Shown here: one piece after another, positions 1 to 12,307 of the stretch
Position numbering within the stretch: the stretch's first letter is position 1
How the letters are laid out: the number at the start of each line of letters is the position of its first letter
Source of the DNA: Cristatella mucedo
Taxonomy: Eukaryota; Bryozoa; Phylactolaemata; Cristatellidae
Assembly: GCA_009760855.2 (NCBI GenBank)
Contig: WPIO01000056.1
Coordinates: 1,308,501 to 1,372,500, forward strand
Direction of reading: 5' to 3'
Length of the DNA stretch: 64,000 bases
Notes under the pieces: model-generated
What the model saw: only the letters and a program-made list of their open reading frames with translations
What the model was told of the DNA's origin: nothing
The model's database searches: none
Program-made: the position numbers and the translations under genes

Positions 1-496
1 CATATCTCAATGACCTCTATGAAAGAGTCTGAAAGAGTCTAACCGACGCAAAATCGAAGCACCGACCTAGCACTCTGCTGAGAAAAACTGATCACGGAGT
101 CACCCTGAGAGCAGATTCTATCGAACAAATTCTTCATCTGATAGAAAGGCTGCAGTTCGTTTATACTGCATCTCCTGATACAAGCCTAGAACCAATGCTG
201 AGAGAGCTATTTACTTCATGCCTTGCCACGCTGATGCCAATAAGTAACAATTAGCATGACAAGACTACATTATTGAATCCTAATTAATGGCATATTTTTA
301 TAATAGAGGTTTATTGAAACATTCTACCCAGCTCGATATCATACTCGATATGATACCAGTGTCTTGATAATCCGATACAGCAAGAAAATGTAGAAAATAT
401 ATTAAATTATTACACGGATTGATAACGTCAACTTTGTACCTTGAAAATCGCCGTCTATTTAAACCTATTTCGACCGAATTCTTCAAGCATCACAAA

Positions 497-499
497 GTG

Positions 500-545
<46 letters not shown>
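497..545. repeat. (CT)n microsatellite
   Basis: CT dinucleotide run with one interruption. Copy 2 of repeat D has a longer CT run joined to a TA run at the matching place (61894-62024). Confidence 0.9.
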
Positions 546-546
<1 letters not shown>

Positions 547-599
547 ATAGGTCGTCTCATTAGTCGACAGCTGCGTTGCTTCTACATCGCAACACTTTT

Positions 600-1165
600 A
601 TTTTTGAGATTTACTAGCTCCCTATCAAGTATCAAATCCATTTCAAGATTCACTATCTGGCTTATAGTTTGCATAAAGCGCTGGAACCAATCAACCTGTT
701 CATCTTACTTGCTCCGCCTGTGTGCTCTAGCCTCACTTGTTCCGTTGCATGTAGTAATTTTACCATCCCTCGCAGTAAATTGAAATCTTTTGGTGATACA
801 GCTCTCAAATCTTGTACATAGGAAGTGCGGAACTCGTTTAGAGCTACTGTCACTACCTCCAAAAATCACGCGTCACTTAAGAGTCAGCTAAAGACGCACC
901 TGTTCAGGCGCAGCTTACCCTTCGCCCTTTCGAGCTTTTCTTTTCTGATCCTGGATGCTATCTATGTGCATATCTATGCCTAATTATGTGCATGCTACCG
1001 GCCAGACGTCCAACTTCTGATTCGTGGTCCTGCTTGTTTTCTTTGCTTTAGCTTGGTAGCCAATGCTTGGCACTTCTTTCCTGTTGCATTCTTATTTAAG
1101 TCTGACATCGTGCATGTCTCTAATCCTTGCGTATTACTTGCGCATTATTCTCTCGCAGCTAGTTG
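600..1165 (+). mobile_element. LINE L-C, 3' fragment (end of reverse transcriptase ORF and tail)
   Basis: A decayed C-terminus of a CR1/L2-type non-LTR element. With frame shifts the plus strand reads a segment like 'RNSFRATVTTSKNHASLK' then 'SQLKTHLFRRSL', which matches the conserved C-terminal motif WNSLP...SFK..LKTHLF of this LINE group. It ends in an AAT-rich tail. The copy at 62090-62655 is nearly identical. Confidence 0.6.
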
Positions 1166-1440
1166 TAATAACAACAATAATAATAATAAATACATGTATA
1201 GTGCCGCAGAGAACTTAATCCATCTTTAGGGAATTTAAGTATGCTGTAAAGGAAGCATAATCGAATGGTTAGTGGTGGTATCCTCAGTGTCAACAAGCAT
1301 AATTAGACATAATAAAACATAATAAACATAATAAATAAACATAATAAACATAATACAACATAATTAAAGGTATCGTGGACAGGGTCAGCCTGAAGATATG
1401 GCTAATGGTAGCATGCACAGAGGCGACACTCATTAGCCTA
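1166..1440 (-). mobile_element. L-B-like LINE tail relic
   Basis: Minus-strand remnant of the L-B 3' tail: ATA/AAT repeats, then the complement of the 'gagaacttaatc' tail block, then the 'catgcacag...gtcagc' region. The same relic sits at 62656-62870. Confidence 0.5.
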
Positions 1441-1963
1441 ATAATAATAAATAATAATAATAATAATAATTGCACTTGATAAGGCTCAATCAGAGAACTC
1501 AATCTCTCTCTCTAAGCGCTTTACATTTGCTGCAAAGGGAAATGCAATTGAATGCTAAGTAAAATCATGCTTGAAAAACAGACAAAATGAATAATATGGT
1601 TAAGGGTGACATGCACAGGGTCAGCGTACAAATGTGGTTAGTGGCAGCATGCACAGTGTCAGCACGCATAAGCACATGAAGGACGAAGCACAAGGACCCA
1701 CTAAATGCTGTCCTAAATAGGTCTGTTTTTAAATTCTTTTTAAATGTGGACAGGTCAGGGGATGTCCTAATGCAGGTCGGGAGTGAGTTCCAGGCTTTGG
1801 GAGCAAACGAACTAAATGCACGGTCTCCAAAGGATTTGAGGCTTGTACGAGGTATTTGTAGACTGTTGGATTCCAAAAAGTGGGTGGTACAATGCTTGAC
1901 CTGATAGGGGAGTATATCTGAGAGATAGGCTGGAGCCAAAGAATGAATAAAAAAATGAACAAG
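1441..1963 (-). mobile_element. LINE L-B insertion, 5'-truncated
   Basis: Runs from a (TTA)n tail through the tail hairpin block near 1490-1520 to a C-terminal coding remnant on the minus strand (the KSFGDRAFSSFAPKAWNSLP type). The corresponding place in copy 2 (about 62870) is uninterrupted and reads straight through AGCCTA. In copy 1 an AGCCTA/AAGCCTA sequence flanks both ends, consistent with a target-site duplication. No intact reverse transcriptase remains. Confidence 0.7.
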
Positions 1964-3050
1964 CCTACAAAGATGAAGCGCAGGAACCCGTGAATTGCTG
2001 CGATAAATATATCCTTTTTTAGCTTATTTTCGAACGGCGGCAACTCGGAGAATGTCTTTACGTCAGTCGGGATTGAGTTCGTAGTATTAAAGCATTTCTC
2101 TGCAATTAATTTATCGCATGACGATTTACAGGAAACTTGGTATTATTATTATTAGTCTGTCTGGAAGAACGAACTCTATCTCGCACTCTCTCTCAGCCTC
2201 TCTCAAGCCAATTTGCCCTTTATATGTCACTTTCTCTCCCTCTCTCCCTCTCTCCCTCTCGCTCTCAGTCCCTCGCTCATGCAAAGTCAGGCTTCTGCAC
2301 AATTAACAGTAACTAAGAAGATGTATATTTCGCACATCTTGGTTTCAGCACCTATGGAAAGCACTAATAAAATCCATGACAGTATTGCATTGATTGAACA
2401 TTTATTATTATTGCATTGATTACACATTTCCTTTTTATTTATTCGACACTTCGTCGACATTAAACATCTATATTAGCTAGTTTTGATAACTAAATTTGAT
2501 TAAATATTGCTTATGCGTGATGGTTGCATTTCGGAGAGCAGTTTAGGCAAGCACGTGGCGTAAAAATTAACTGATTAGACCTGAATTGCATGAAACAAAA
2601 TGCATAACTGTTTTAGCAGCTTCATAAACATCCAGTCTCAGATAATTCCAATATTATATTGCGACATTATTGCAACCTGAGTTCGAGATCTCTTAATTTG
2701 TTGCTTTATTGTGTGCTTTTTTCTTTACATATCGCGGTCTCTGCAGATTCTTCAGGGCTCTCAGGCTAGTTACTCGCATGCAATACATCTAATTCAGATT
2801 CTTAAATACCCTCATATCGTAAGTGTAAGTATCGTATCACTGTCAGATTTAGAACAATGTGTTAATTTAGTCGTTAAACTTTGTGGCTTGATGTACCTAA
2901 AATATTTTTTGAGAGAAAATTATAGATTCACACATTCAAGTACTCCTCATAAAGCTAATGGTATCGAAAGGCCCATGAAGCGTGCCCCTAGAGCGAGCAG
3001 AGCATTTTCTGTCGAGTTCTTGACTAATTTAGGCTATTCTTTGCTGCCTT

Positions 3051-3754
3051 CTTACTAAACTTTTATTAAATAACAGGCAGTTAAGTGTTTTCTATCTTGC
3101 TCGAACAAGAAGCATGCTACGTTTTTTTCTAACGAGACGTTGCTACACTTCCACAGCAACTTCAACGGCTTCAATGAATGCCGTAGCTTATACAACCATA
3201 CGTCAAATGCTCTGTTCCGAAGCTAATATTGACAGCTTTCCGTTTGGCACGCCCAAACGAAATATCTACACTCTTGCAGGATTGGCTGACGCTGCACGGC
3301 AGCAAGAAAAGCTGCTGATTTCCATCCTTTTTCTTTTCTTTTTAATAGACTTTTTTACTTAGAGTACGATGACAGAGATCAACTACAGCTTGGCACCACT
3401 CGGATGTTTCGCAGGAGCGGCTAGCCGATGGATGCACGACCGGGCAAGTCAGCACCACCCAGCAGATGGGCGTCCATCAAAGCAGCCAGGGCGTAACCGT
3501 AGGCTCGTCTGGGTCACATAGGATCACTCTCTGCCCACAGCTAGACATTTTGGAAGACTTGAAGACTGGAATAGGCATTAAACCTATTGTGCACATATCT
3601 TACCCACTTTCTTTGTGACTTAATACTTACTACTGATAACTCGTGGCTAAAAACCAGAGAATAGTGAGTACTGCTGTTCATAAATTCCGGTATCTATCTT
3701 ATACTTCTCTCTCCCCTCTCTCTTCTCTCTATGTCTCTCTCTCTCTCTCTCTCT

Positions 3755-3816
<62 letters not shown>

Positions 3817-4850
3817 CGAGATATGGAATGACAGCGTAAGATATAATTGTTGTGAAGCGAGCTTCAACAGAAACCTGCCAATTATAATGCATGCATATAA
3901 GCGGAGCAAAACAAAGCCTGCGAGATTATTGTGAATACGTATCCTCAAACACCGTTGTTATTGCCATGTGTTCAGTGAATAAAGCACCAGTAACAATGCT
4001 TGCCATGCTAAGTGCACCCTGATATTTGTTAATGAACGAGGTTAGGTAGCATTGGACAGTTGAAAATTCATGCTTTTGTAAAAAGTACAAGCGTGTAAAC
4101 TGACAAGGAAATTGCTGTGCTGTAGTGTCACCTGACATCCATAGTGTTTTGTACTACGTTCTGCTACTACAGTATCTTAACTAGCCCGTCTGTAAGTCAC
4201 AAAGACTCTTTAATGGCTCTGGACTCACAAATTCATCAAGATCAAGATTTAGTTATCAATATAAATGTCATTTCACATCCATGTCCCTTGAGCTCAATGT
4301 GTAAATTGCTATAAAATATGAGTTACCTAAGGGGTCCTACTTTTATTGCCCGCACTTAAAGATTACAGGTATGTACAACGTACATTGCTGTGCGTATATG
4401 ATGTGTGATGAACCGTATATTTACTAGAAGTGATTTACGAGGTTTGGCATAACACGACCACCTAAGGACACGTGAGGTATTTTTTGAGCAGGATTTTTCT
4501 TAAGTTTTCGTCTCACCCTAATTGACTTGGAGGTATCTGGCCGCCCAGTTTGCACCTCACGATTGTCCGTTGACCAATGAACGACTGACTTAAGGCACCT
4601 GAATCTTAAAAAGACCATTAACCCACGAGGTAATCTTAATACTTGAGCTACCTCGACGTTTAGGTAAATTTCACGAAATGCTGCTGGGGACTGCACTACT
4701 GTAGTTGTCTTCTAACTGCACTCTATCAAGCAGTTAAGACCAAACGTTTATTTTTGGAATATCTAAGATGACGCTCGAAGATACTCAAATAGCAAATCCT
4801 AAAAAAAGGCTGAGAAGCTTGAAAAATATATTTTATATTTATAAGGATTA
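3051..4850. other. No gene recognised; one CT microsatellite
   Basis: Apart from the CT repeat at 3706-3827 I see no homology, splice-consistent exon or RNA gene. The minus-strand open frame 4424-4696 (90 residues) has no motif I recognise and no supporting signal. Confidence 0.6.
3706..3827. repeat. (CT)n microsatellite
   Basis: About 120 bp of CT/CCT repeats with few interruptions. The Leu/Ser and Arg/Glu frames over it are artefacts. Confidence 0.9.
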
Positions 4851-4932
4851 TGCACACACACACACACACACACACACACGAACACTCACACGCGCGCACA
4901 CAAACACACACGCACACACACACACACACACG

Positions 4933-4993
<61 letters not shown>

Positions 4994-4999
4994 GCTTAA

Positions 5000-5038
<39 letters not shown>

Positions 5039-5040
5039 TA
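4851..5040. repeat. Compound (CA)n-(TA)n microsatellite
   Basis: CA repeat with CG interruptions to about 4932, then TA repeats to about 5038. The TA half contains an imperfect palindrome around an AGCTTAATATA block. Confidence 0.9.
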
Positions 5041-7363
5041 AGCTGAAGAGACGTCTTTGCCTAAAGATATGAACCAGGGACTGAGAGAGCCATACTGGCG
5101 CATCCACGTGGTCGCTAACGAAGGCTAGCATCGAGAATAAATATATCGCCAATTCGGTCGAGAGTGCATAGTTTTAGTCTGGAAAAGCTTTAATCCAAAC
5201 AAAATGCAGATCACTATCTCTTTCTTAATAAACTTCACTGTCTGTACCGTACCAAAAGATCCTAGTGCAGACCTAGCAGATTGTATTTGATTTTTCTTGT
5301 CACCAACTTGGAACTTCTTTAGGAGATATGCAGATACATTCCGAAATTAAATGACGATAAAAATCAACCTACTTTTCGTATGCAAGCCAATTGTTACTTC
5401 AAAACTGGAAAGCCAAACTCTCAAAAAAGGCTTATCCAGCCAGCAAATCTGTTGTAACCTTTGCACAAAGCCATGGTGAAGAGTTACAAAAAATGAACTT
5501 CTATTCGATAACCGGATCAGCATCACTGCCAAGCCTACCTACTCTCAGCTGCTTCAAATAGAAAAATGCAGGTTATTCTATATAAGAGTACCACCGCCAA
5601 GCGGCCCCATCATTTAGAACATCTCTTTGGACTTCTGTAATACACAGTTCGGTCTTTCAACCTGTGTAGTGAGATTCCTACAATCCGTGCAAATCCTTGC
5701 TTCTAGGATTGTCGTTCGTAAGCGTGGCAGCTGCTACAGTTCACTTAGCTACCATTTCTCGCCGACCTGTCCATGCATATCATTCATCGAGTAATCGGAA
5801 TGAATACCTGCATACCCAACTCTACCATCTCTATACATTGGCAAGTGTTGAGTACAATCAAGCCAGCGTACCTTTTCTTGCGACCTTGTCTGCCGTACGG
5901 TTTTAGTAGCCACAGAGTGGATGCAGATTCAGATTACACGGGCCAGCATCGTTCATCCAATGTGGCTACAAGCAACTGCAAGCGCCCCAGCCTTTTTATG
6001 CGTGTGCGAAGTGCAGTCAAACCAGGTGCAACCTCTCTGTGACCTCTGATGAGAGGTAGAGGCATATGCTACTTAACCACACGATTAAAGTGGCAGCGGC
6101 AGACATCTCTGCGATGCAAGTGGTCATACAGGCTTGTGCGACTATCGCTTTCACCTTGACAGCTGCGAGCTCACCAGAGCAGTGCCAATAATTATCTGGC
6201 CCATCTGAGCGAGCATTTGCAGAATCCAGATTTGTCCAACACGTAAAAAGTAAACGTTTCTGTGAATCAGGACATTAAGTTAAATCCGTTTGATTTCACG
6301 GTTTGCTGATTAAGCAAACCTATGCTCGTATTCAGACAAATATGGCTTACATAAACTCGTAACAGGATCATGGCATTTTATTTACCCAGTTTTAAAGTCA
6401 ATATAATTGGCACTGGAAAAGGCCAGGTAGACGTCATAAAAGCTTTGACACAGATAACAGATTTTCCCGAGTAGGTCAAAACGCGAAGAGAAATTGCATA
6501 ACACGTAGAGCTCTCCAGATAGACATTAAATCCTCTCTCTGTCATCCTAAAGCATCGGCAAACAAAGCGTAGCCATTTAAGAGCATTAAAAACCATCTTT
6601 CAAACAAGGATGTTTATTGGGCATGCAATATCATTCGGGCATGGTGAGTCGCTGCGATCGCATTACTAGTAGAGTAGACACCATTACCACCAAGGTTGCA
6701 CATAACCAACGAGGAAATTGACCAGCATCAGAGAATCAGCCCATCCCAGCAGCAGCTTGTACTATACAAGTCTCGTAACAAGTTATAGCAGTTACAGACT
6801 CAGCACCGGTAATTAACGACACAAGAAAAATAACACTTCGTTCATGGCAATACCAGCCAAGACCAGGATACCCAAAAACTAGACACTGCCGACTTCTAAT
6901 CTATGCACTCACCTAAAGATTGCAACACTTATTTGAGAGAGAGAGAGAGAGCTCTTAGTGTTTTTAAGCATATCAACACGCATTCGTTTACTACAAAAAC
7001 CTAGTAAATTAGGAGTTTCTGACGATAACGTCATTTAGTTTTGTATGTGAATTGCATTTATTGATGATCTCATCTTTTCCTATTTGCTGGCTTATGCTAC
7101 TGCTACTTAGAATCATAATTGTTTGATGTAAGGGAAATACGTCCTAGTATGCCAACTATTTCGGTGTGTCTTAGCAACCGTCTCTTTCAACTTGCATCTT
7201 ATTTAATTACGCTGCCGGCTCAATGCAAGACAATAGTGAAGGCTCATCGATGTAACAGCTATAACTACAGTATATAGCGGCGGAACAGCTGTACTGCCTA
7301 TCGCACCCTTAGTCGTAGATAATAAATATTGGCTGGCTGCAGGACTTGAATTCACGACCTATG
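5041..7363. other. No gene recognised
   Basis: Several short frames but no domain, no conserved block and no repeat family that I can support. The stretch near 6740-6830 weakly resembles the intron between WAP exons 3 and 4 at about 10190-10330, which may mean the tandem array once extended here. Confidence 0.5.
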
Positions 7364-8180
7364 TTGTGTAGTCCTATCACATAGATTAAGCAAACTGAGA
7401 AGTAAATAGCCTAGTTTCTGAATAATTATTGTTTCATAACACGATGGAATTGAATTGCGTAACGTCAAATTTTAGTCATGGGTTTTTGTACCGGTCAAAT
7501 CGTCACTATAAACCCAATCGCAAATTATACTTCATTTGAGTTTAATCGCATCAAGTAGAGCCAAGGGCCTTAATAGCTTACTAGCGGGTTAACTAAGTTA
7601 CAGCAGCAGAATACGCTCAGCCCTGAAGGTCATTCGTTGACTTTAATTGAAGGTGAGTTCATAAGAGATCAGCACATTTCCATTAGACATACATTCTGCA
7701 TGGGTTCGATGCTTAGCGCTTCGAATTTCGCTCGAGGTTGGTTTTGAGAAGAAAATGGTAGCAGTAGTTTGTGAAATGTGCTCGCTGTCTCGTTACGACT
7801 ATTCGATTTCTTTTTTTCCTACTTTCCCAAATCGCTAATCAGTGTGTACCCAGCTACTTGAAGGAGCTCAAAAAGCAGCATTCATTTCTTGGTGAAAGGT
7901 TTTTCTTTCAATCAGCAAATTAGCTTTCAAGTAGTATTTTACGATGCAGAGGCGGTATTGAGGTAGTAAAAATAATGCCGTCAGAAAAGCAGAGCTCGCA
8001 TGCACCTTCATGGCTTTCTCTTATAAATAATATTTCATGGCTAACTAGAAGCATTAAGTTGTACGTGCGTACAGCCAGAGTCAGTGGCGGAGCCACGGGC
8101 AGGGAGGCATTTGCCCCGCCCCTACTTTGAGCGGGCGAGCGGGGCCACTCATATTCTTATGTATGTATGTACGTGTGCAT
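7364..8180. repeat. Intron-derived duplicate, copy 1 (pairs with 12308-13125)
   Basis: About 815 bp nearly identical to a segment inside intron 2 of the WAP gene. Both copies begin at TGTGTAGTCC(T/A)ATCAC and run into a TATG-type tetranucleotide array. Identity far exceeds that between WAP units A and B, so this is a younger event or a mobile unit. Confidence 0.8.
8082..8125. repeat. Possible hAT-like terminal sequence
   Basis: Begins CAGTGGCGGAGCCACGGGC, which resembles ends of many hAT-superfamily elements (CAGTGGCG...). No matching opposite terminus is visible nearby. The same sequence is at 13026. Confidence 0.25.
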
Positions 8181-8444
8181 GCGTGCATGCATGCATGCAT
8201 ATATGCACGTATGTATGTATGTATGTATGTATGTATGTATGTATGTATCCATGCATGCATGTCTGTTCGTCCGTCCGTCCGTCCGTCTGACTGTCTGTGT
8301 GTATGTATGTATGTATGTAGGTAGGTATGTACGTATGTATGCACGTATGTATGTATGTATGTATGCATATATGTATGCATGCATGCATGTATGTATGCAC
8401 GCATGTGTGCATGCATGCACGCACGCCTGTATGTATGTATGTTC
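8158..8444. repeat. Tetranucleotide (TATG/CATG) array
   Basis: About 290 bp of TATG with CATG, CGTG and TCCG variants. The paired duplicate has only about 55 bp of the same repeat (13100-13155). The cysteine/tyrosine-rich frames over it are artefacts. Confidence 0.9.
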
Positions 8445-8447
8445 ATA

Positions 8448-8560
8448 TCCTGGTCAGTAACTCTGCAAAGCCACAAAGACTATATGGATTTTAGGCATAA
8501 GGAATTACAATAATCTAGCCAAGACAGAGCTGAGGAGCTAGTTTAGCTAGGCGGTCGCCA
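8448..8560 (-). mobile_element. LINE L-A 3' fragment
   Basis: Matches the L-A 3' end on the minus strand (complement of 'tcagtaactc...aaagccacaaagac') and an internal block around 'ttacaataatctagccaagac'. Short and rearranged. Confidence 0.5.
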
Positions 8561-9936
8561 ACAAAGAAATTACCCTTGAATTCCACCAACTGAGCAGCCA
8601 CCGAGTTCACGTCTAATGAAACTATATTTAAACTATAATCAATAAAACATTACCGTCTTTTGAAGGCAATCGTCCGAGTATGCCTTAATAATGCATGACT
8701 TCGCACAGCTCTCTAACCAGCATTGAAAACGAGGAGCCTCGATTCAAAAATCCACGCGGGTCTTCGACAGCTAGCCAAGGTCGCGAGTGTGGTCACTAGC
8801 CTGTTTCAGGGCAGCTAAACTTAGCTTTTTAGAAAGCACAGGCTTAGGATTGGGAATCCTGGATAGCAAACAGGTTAGAGGCGTAACCTTCGCAGCACGC
8901 TTAGCTAAGCACCATCGTAAACTTAAGTGTCTTAGCAACGCGTTTCGCAGGAGCAAATCTTGGCTTGAGAGGCTGCATTTTCACCGCCATCATAACGCTC
9001 GCTTGGCTGCTTAGTGCCAACACGCTGCTACCTCATCTTGGTCGCAACAAATTTCGACTGCTTCCTGGGGTGTTAGAATATAAGCTACTTGGAAATATTG
9101 CACTCTAACAATAACTCCTTTGTCGCAGCTTACCAAACGCAAAAACTCAGTCTTTTGCTCTCGCGTAGGCGGAAATCTAGCCTTTCATTTCCGACCACTT
9201 AGCACTTTTTGAACACATTGCCGTCTTCCAATTTAGAAGCAAAGAGAAATTAATTTAACGTATGTTCCGCGGAAATGTAACTACGCAGACAAAAGCGTTG
9301 CATAGATTCGTCGTTTTTGTAAAGTTCGTCGTCATCACTCTGGCGCCATTTGTTTACCGTGTTCTCCACTTTTCGGAAGTAATAAGTTATTTTTCCCTGC
9401 TCCTGAATGTCATAAGAACTATTTTTTTGTATCGATCGATTGTTGGATCAGTGTGAGGTCTGAGTCTGAGCTAATCCTTACAGGAGAGGCTTTCGTTATT
9501 TTAATCTTTCCATTTGTAGTGAACAGTTAAAATATTGAGCCCGCCAGCATGTATGCATATATAAATTACTATTTATAATATAGCCTGGTATACTATTTTA
9601 CCTGGTTGTGCTTGAGAGTTACCTCCAGAGTGCTGAAAGTCTCCGTGAATTTCAGTGGACTTAAATCAGCAGCCAAGAGGATATATCTCAATAGGTCAAG
9701 AAGAAGTGCTACATTCTGCAGATTAATAATAAGATTTTAAGAATTCAGGAGCAAATAACTATAGGCTCGGCTATATAACCATTTCTCAAATCAAAAACCA
9801 TCAAACAATGTACAGCCTTGTCATACGCTAAGACGGTAAGCTTTTCGATACAACTGCCACCGCATGACTTGTGCTTCGTTTAAGATATTTTTTTAGAATT
9901 TCATGACATGAGCGACAACCCAGCGAGCATATATTG

Positions 9937-9942
9937 TTTATT
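9937..9942 (-). promoter_or_regulatory. Polyadenylation signal of WAP gene A
   Basis: AATAAA on the minus strand, 43 bp past the stop codon at 9985. An AATAAA is also kept at the aligned place in the pseudogene copy (about 18850) and the relic copy (about 28770), supporting real 3' ends. Confidence 0.65.
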
Positions 9943-9984
9943 GCAAACAGGCTAGCTATCACAATAAGTGTCAGTTTAACCTGT

Positions 9985-10136
9985 TTATTTGCCACCATTA
10001 GCTGAACGCAGGCACCGTGTCCCGCCACACGCGGTCGGGCAGCACCGTTTTCCCGTTGAACAGGGTACGTCGGCAGAGCACCAACGTACGGCAGCAATCG
10101 TGCAGTGCACTAATGTGTCGATAGGCGGACACGAAT
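9985..10136 (-). CDS. WAP-domain secreted peptide, exon 4 (WAP domain and stop)
   Basis: Final exon of a four-exon minus-strand gene. It starts after a 'tactgcatttttag' acceptor with two bases completing an Asp codon, then encodes 49 residues and TAA. It is a complete WAP (four-disulfide core) domain: a Cys-Pro-Pro start, then Cys, Cys, then Cys-x5-Cys-x5-CysCys-x3-Cys-x4-Cys, including the segment CSTGKRCCPTACGGTRC. That spacing is diagnostic of the family, whose members are secreted protease inhibitors, antimicrobial peptides or shell-matrix proteins. Which of these applies here is not decided by the sequence. The same exon is degenerate at about 18.9-19.3 kb and 28.9 kb. Total product about 101 residues, 12 cysteines after signal cleavage. 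Confidence 0.88.
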
Positions 10137-10558
10137 CTAAAAATGCAGTAGATCATGCACAGATTAGCACAGAAATTCTAAGCTCGAAACTAGAGGCAGC
10201 AGCTTGTAACTATATTTCCAGGGCGATTGATTGAGAATTCCCTTGCTAATTCAGACTCTGTACCTCTAAAGAATTTGCCTCGCCATTCGCGGCAACACAC
10301 TTTTATGCAGTTGGAATCTACTGAGCAGTGATTAATGCCACAAAAAGGCCGATATTAGGGCCACGCAGTGAAATTGAGTACAGGGCACATCGACACGGAA
10401 TGCACTACAAATGGTGAGTTAGCAAGACAGTACCCTCCTCTGAAGAAAAAACACAGAGACCTTCATGCCGATACATGAAGCAAACTTTCCCAAATAAAAT
10501 GCTGGATCGCAGAATCAACTTATGTAACATGTTTCAAACTGTGAGAAGTAGAACTTAC

Positions 10559-10619
10559 CTTGATCGGTAACACATTCACCATCGACGCATTTTGCTTCGC
10601 GTGAACACAAATATTGAGG
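10559..10619 (-). CDS. WAP-domain secreted peptide, exon 3 (four-Cys module, second part)
   Basis: 61 bp between a 'catttgtag' acceptor and a 'gtaagt' donor on the minus strand. It encodes PQYLCSREAKCVDGECVTDQ plus one base, and that base joins exon 4 in phase to give Asp. Three cysteines with CVDGEC spacing suggest a small disulfide-bonded module just before the WAP domain. I do not recognise it as a named domain. The aligned exon in unit B (about 19797-19856) has lost most of these cysteines and its donor. Confidence 0.8.
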
Positions 10620-11294
10620 CTACAAATGTTAAACTTGTGGTTACTCTAGCGATAGCATCGCAGAGACTGATCAATCGTGGGCACGGAAACAATAAAATTG
10701 TAAGGGCAACAAATGTAACTGAATTGTGAAAGCTGCAATGACGGGGCTGTGGAACACACCGCCGGCTTTACGATACCTTCCCTTTGTCTATATTTGCCAG
10801 TGTTACTTGGATCATAATAGGTAACAGCGTGCCCTATGCAGAAATTTGTAAATGTTGCCGTCAAATGGCAATGTTTAACCTGCTATAACAGTTGGGCAAA
10901 ATTAATCTTTTCTTAACGATTCGTGATTCGCCCTCAGTTGCAAACTTATTTGCTCTGAAGTAATGCCAATTTACCATTACCTGACAAACTAGAAATCGTT
11001 TAGTTAATGAAATGAGTCGCTAGCTACAACCACAATGGGTGTAAGAATTTCAATATTATAAATAATGGATTTTAAACATCCGCACAAATTGAAAGCAGAA
11101 AACATTTGTTGAGCACCAGTTCCCATTGACCTGAAATCCAGATCTGTTATCTAGACAAGCTATCACACTGCCAGAACTTAAAACTCTTTGAACGTTCACT
11201 TGACACATTCTGGAAAAGAAGCCTTCATGTGGTAGTGGGGTAACTTGAAAAATTCCTTAACACATTAGCTCATTCATGACGTCAAGTCTGGGAT

Positions 11295-11545
11295 AACATA
11301 AAGTCAGCTGGAAGTGAGCTAACGGCTTTGGGAAAATAAAAGCTGGAGGCACGGTCTCCGAAGGATTTTCTTGATTAGAAGCACGGCTAGATGACCAGAG
11401 CCAGAAGAGCTGCTATCCTGAGGATTAGCCTGAGAAAAAAGTAGTTTTGGCAGGTAGGTCGGAGCAAGCTGATCGGAGGACAAGAAAATTAGTAGCAAAG
11501 CCTCGAGGTTCACAAGCTGCCTGATGGGGAACCAGTAATTTATCA
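11295..11545 (-). mobile_element. LINE L-B fragment in WAP intron 2
   Basis: Minus-strand match to the C-terminal coding block ('gagtgagctaacggctttggga' and 'cacggtctccgaaggatt' on the plus strand). Short and decayed. Confidence 0.5.
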
Positions 11546-11694
11546 AAAATCTTTTAATAATTGCTTAGTCAGGCAAAAAATTAAATTTTATATTGGGCTT
11601 TTGTCTAAAATCTAGCCATAATCAATCCGGGAACCCATTAAAATCGTGATTTATGAACTGCATTCGGCATTTTCGCAATAAACTACGTTTAAAT

Positions 11695-11930
11695 AAAGTT
11701 TATGTGGTATTTTCTTTAATTTTTTAAGCTGTCAACACAAGATATATAGTCATGTGGTCAAACATAGAGCACATATCCCGAGTGTGCTAAATTTTGCTAA
11801 AACTGATGCTTTAATTCCAAAAAGAGTCTTGGTTTAGGGCCAAAGTCTTTTATCCTTTGAAGATTTGTAAATACCCGATATTGCCTGGTCAGCTAACTAG
11901 TAAATGAGCAACATTGATTTGTTTAGTTAA
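11695..11930. repeat. Intron duplicate, copy 1 (pairs with 13160-13410)
   Basis: About 240 bp repeated at 13160-13410 at roughly 90% identity, including 'tttgtaaatacccgatattgcc'-type sequence. A single more diverged copy is in unit B at about 21120-21330, so the local duplication followed the split of units A and B. Confidence 0.7.
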
Positions 11931-12307
11931 ACTATCGTCAACAAGAGATCAATCAACTCTAATGCACTAAAAAATTTGGCAATCAGAGTATGATATTGAA
12001 TCGCAAGGTAAATAATAAAAAATTCGCTCAGATACACCGATGCTAAGAGAACCCATATTGCTACAAAGTGCACATGTAATATCTCCCTAGATAGATTTGT
12101 CGTCATTAAATGCTCATACAGCTTTACTGGATGTGAGCTTGTCAGAAAGTATTTTTTATAAAGATGACTGTGTTATCATTATCAAAACTTTCCCAATGAA
12201 TTGCTCGAACTGCTGAGCAGTAGTTTCATCTGAAACCGAGCATTGACTGAACTTATGGGATGACATTCCCCAAGTTGATTGGTTATCCCAGCGACATAAA
12301 ATCATGC

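Larger units (their letters stand above)
60..3050. repeat. Repeat D, copy 1 (direct repeat of 61593-63960)
   Basis: Aligns colinearly with the plus strand at 59565-59697 followed by 61593-63960. Identity is very high over 780-1165 versus 62270-62655 and moderate elsewhere. Copy 1 lacks the 1.9-kb LINE block that interrupts copy 2 near position 195, and carries an L-B insertion (1441-1963) that copy 2 lacks. It includes an L-C LINE C-terminus and CT-rich stretches. No intact gene is seen in it. Confidence 0.75.

Noticed and set aside
3643-3948. Leu/Ser- and Arg/Glu-rich frames, also at 32343-32599, 33804-34358 and 63016-63347
   Set aside because: Translations of CT/GA microsatellites.
8081-8476. 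His/Tyr/Met- and Cys/Val/Met-rich frames
   Set aside because: Translations of the TATG tetranucleotide array.
9828-10097. Minus-strand 89-codon frame with a hydrophobic stretch like a signal peptide, similar at 18767-18958 and 28709-28936
   Set aside because: The three-way similarity is real but comes from aligned WAP exon 4 and its 3' UTR. The 'hydrophobic' frame is out of phase with the cysteine frame and spans the conserved AATAAA.
10646-10864. Minus-strand 72-codon frame between WAP exons 2 and 3, partly conserved in unit B
   Set aside because: Unit B shows several stops in the aligned frame, and exons 2 and 3 already join in phase without it. Conservation reflects the duplication.
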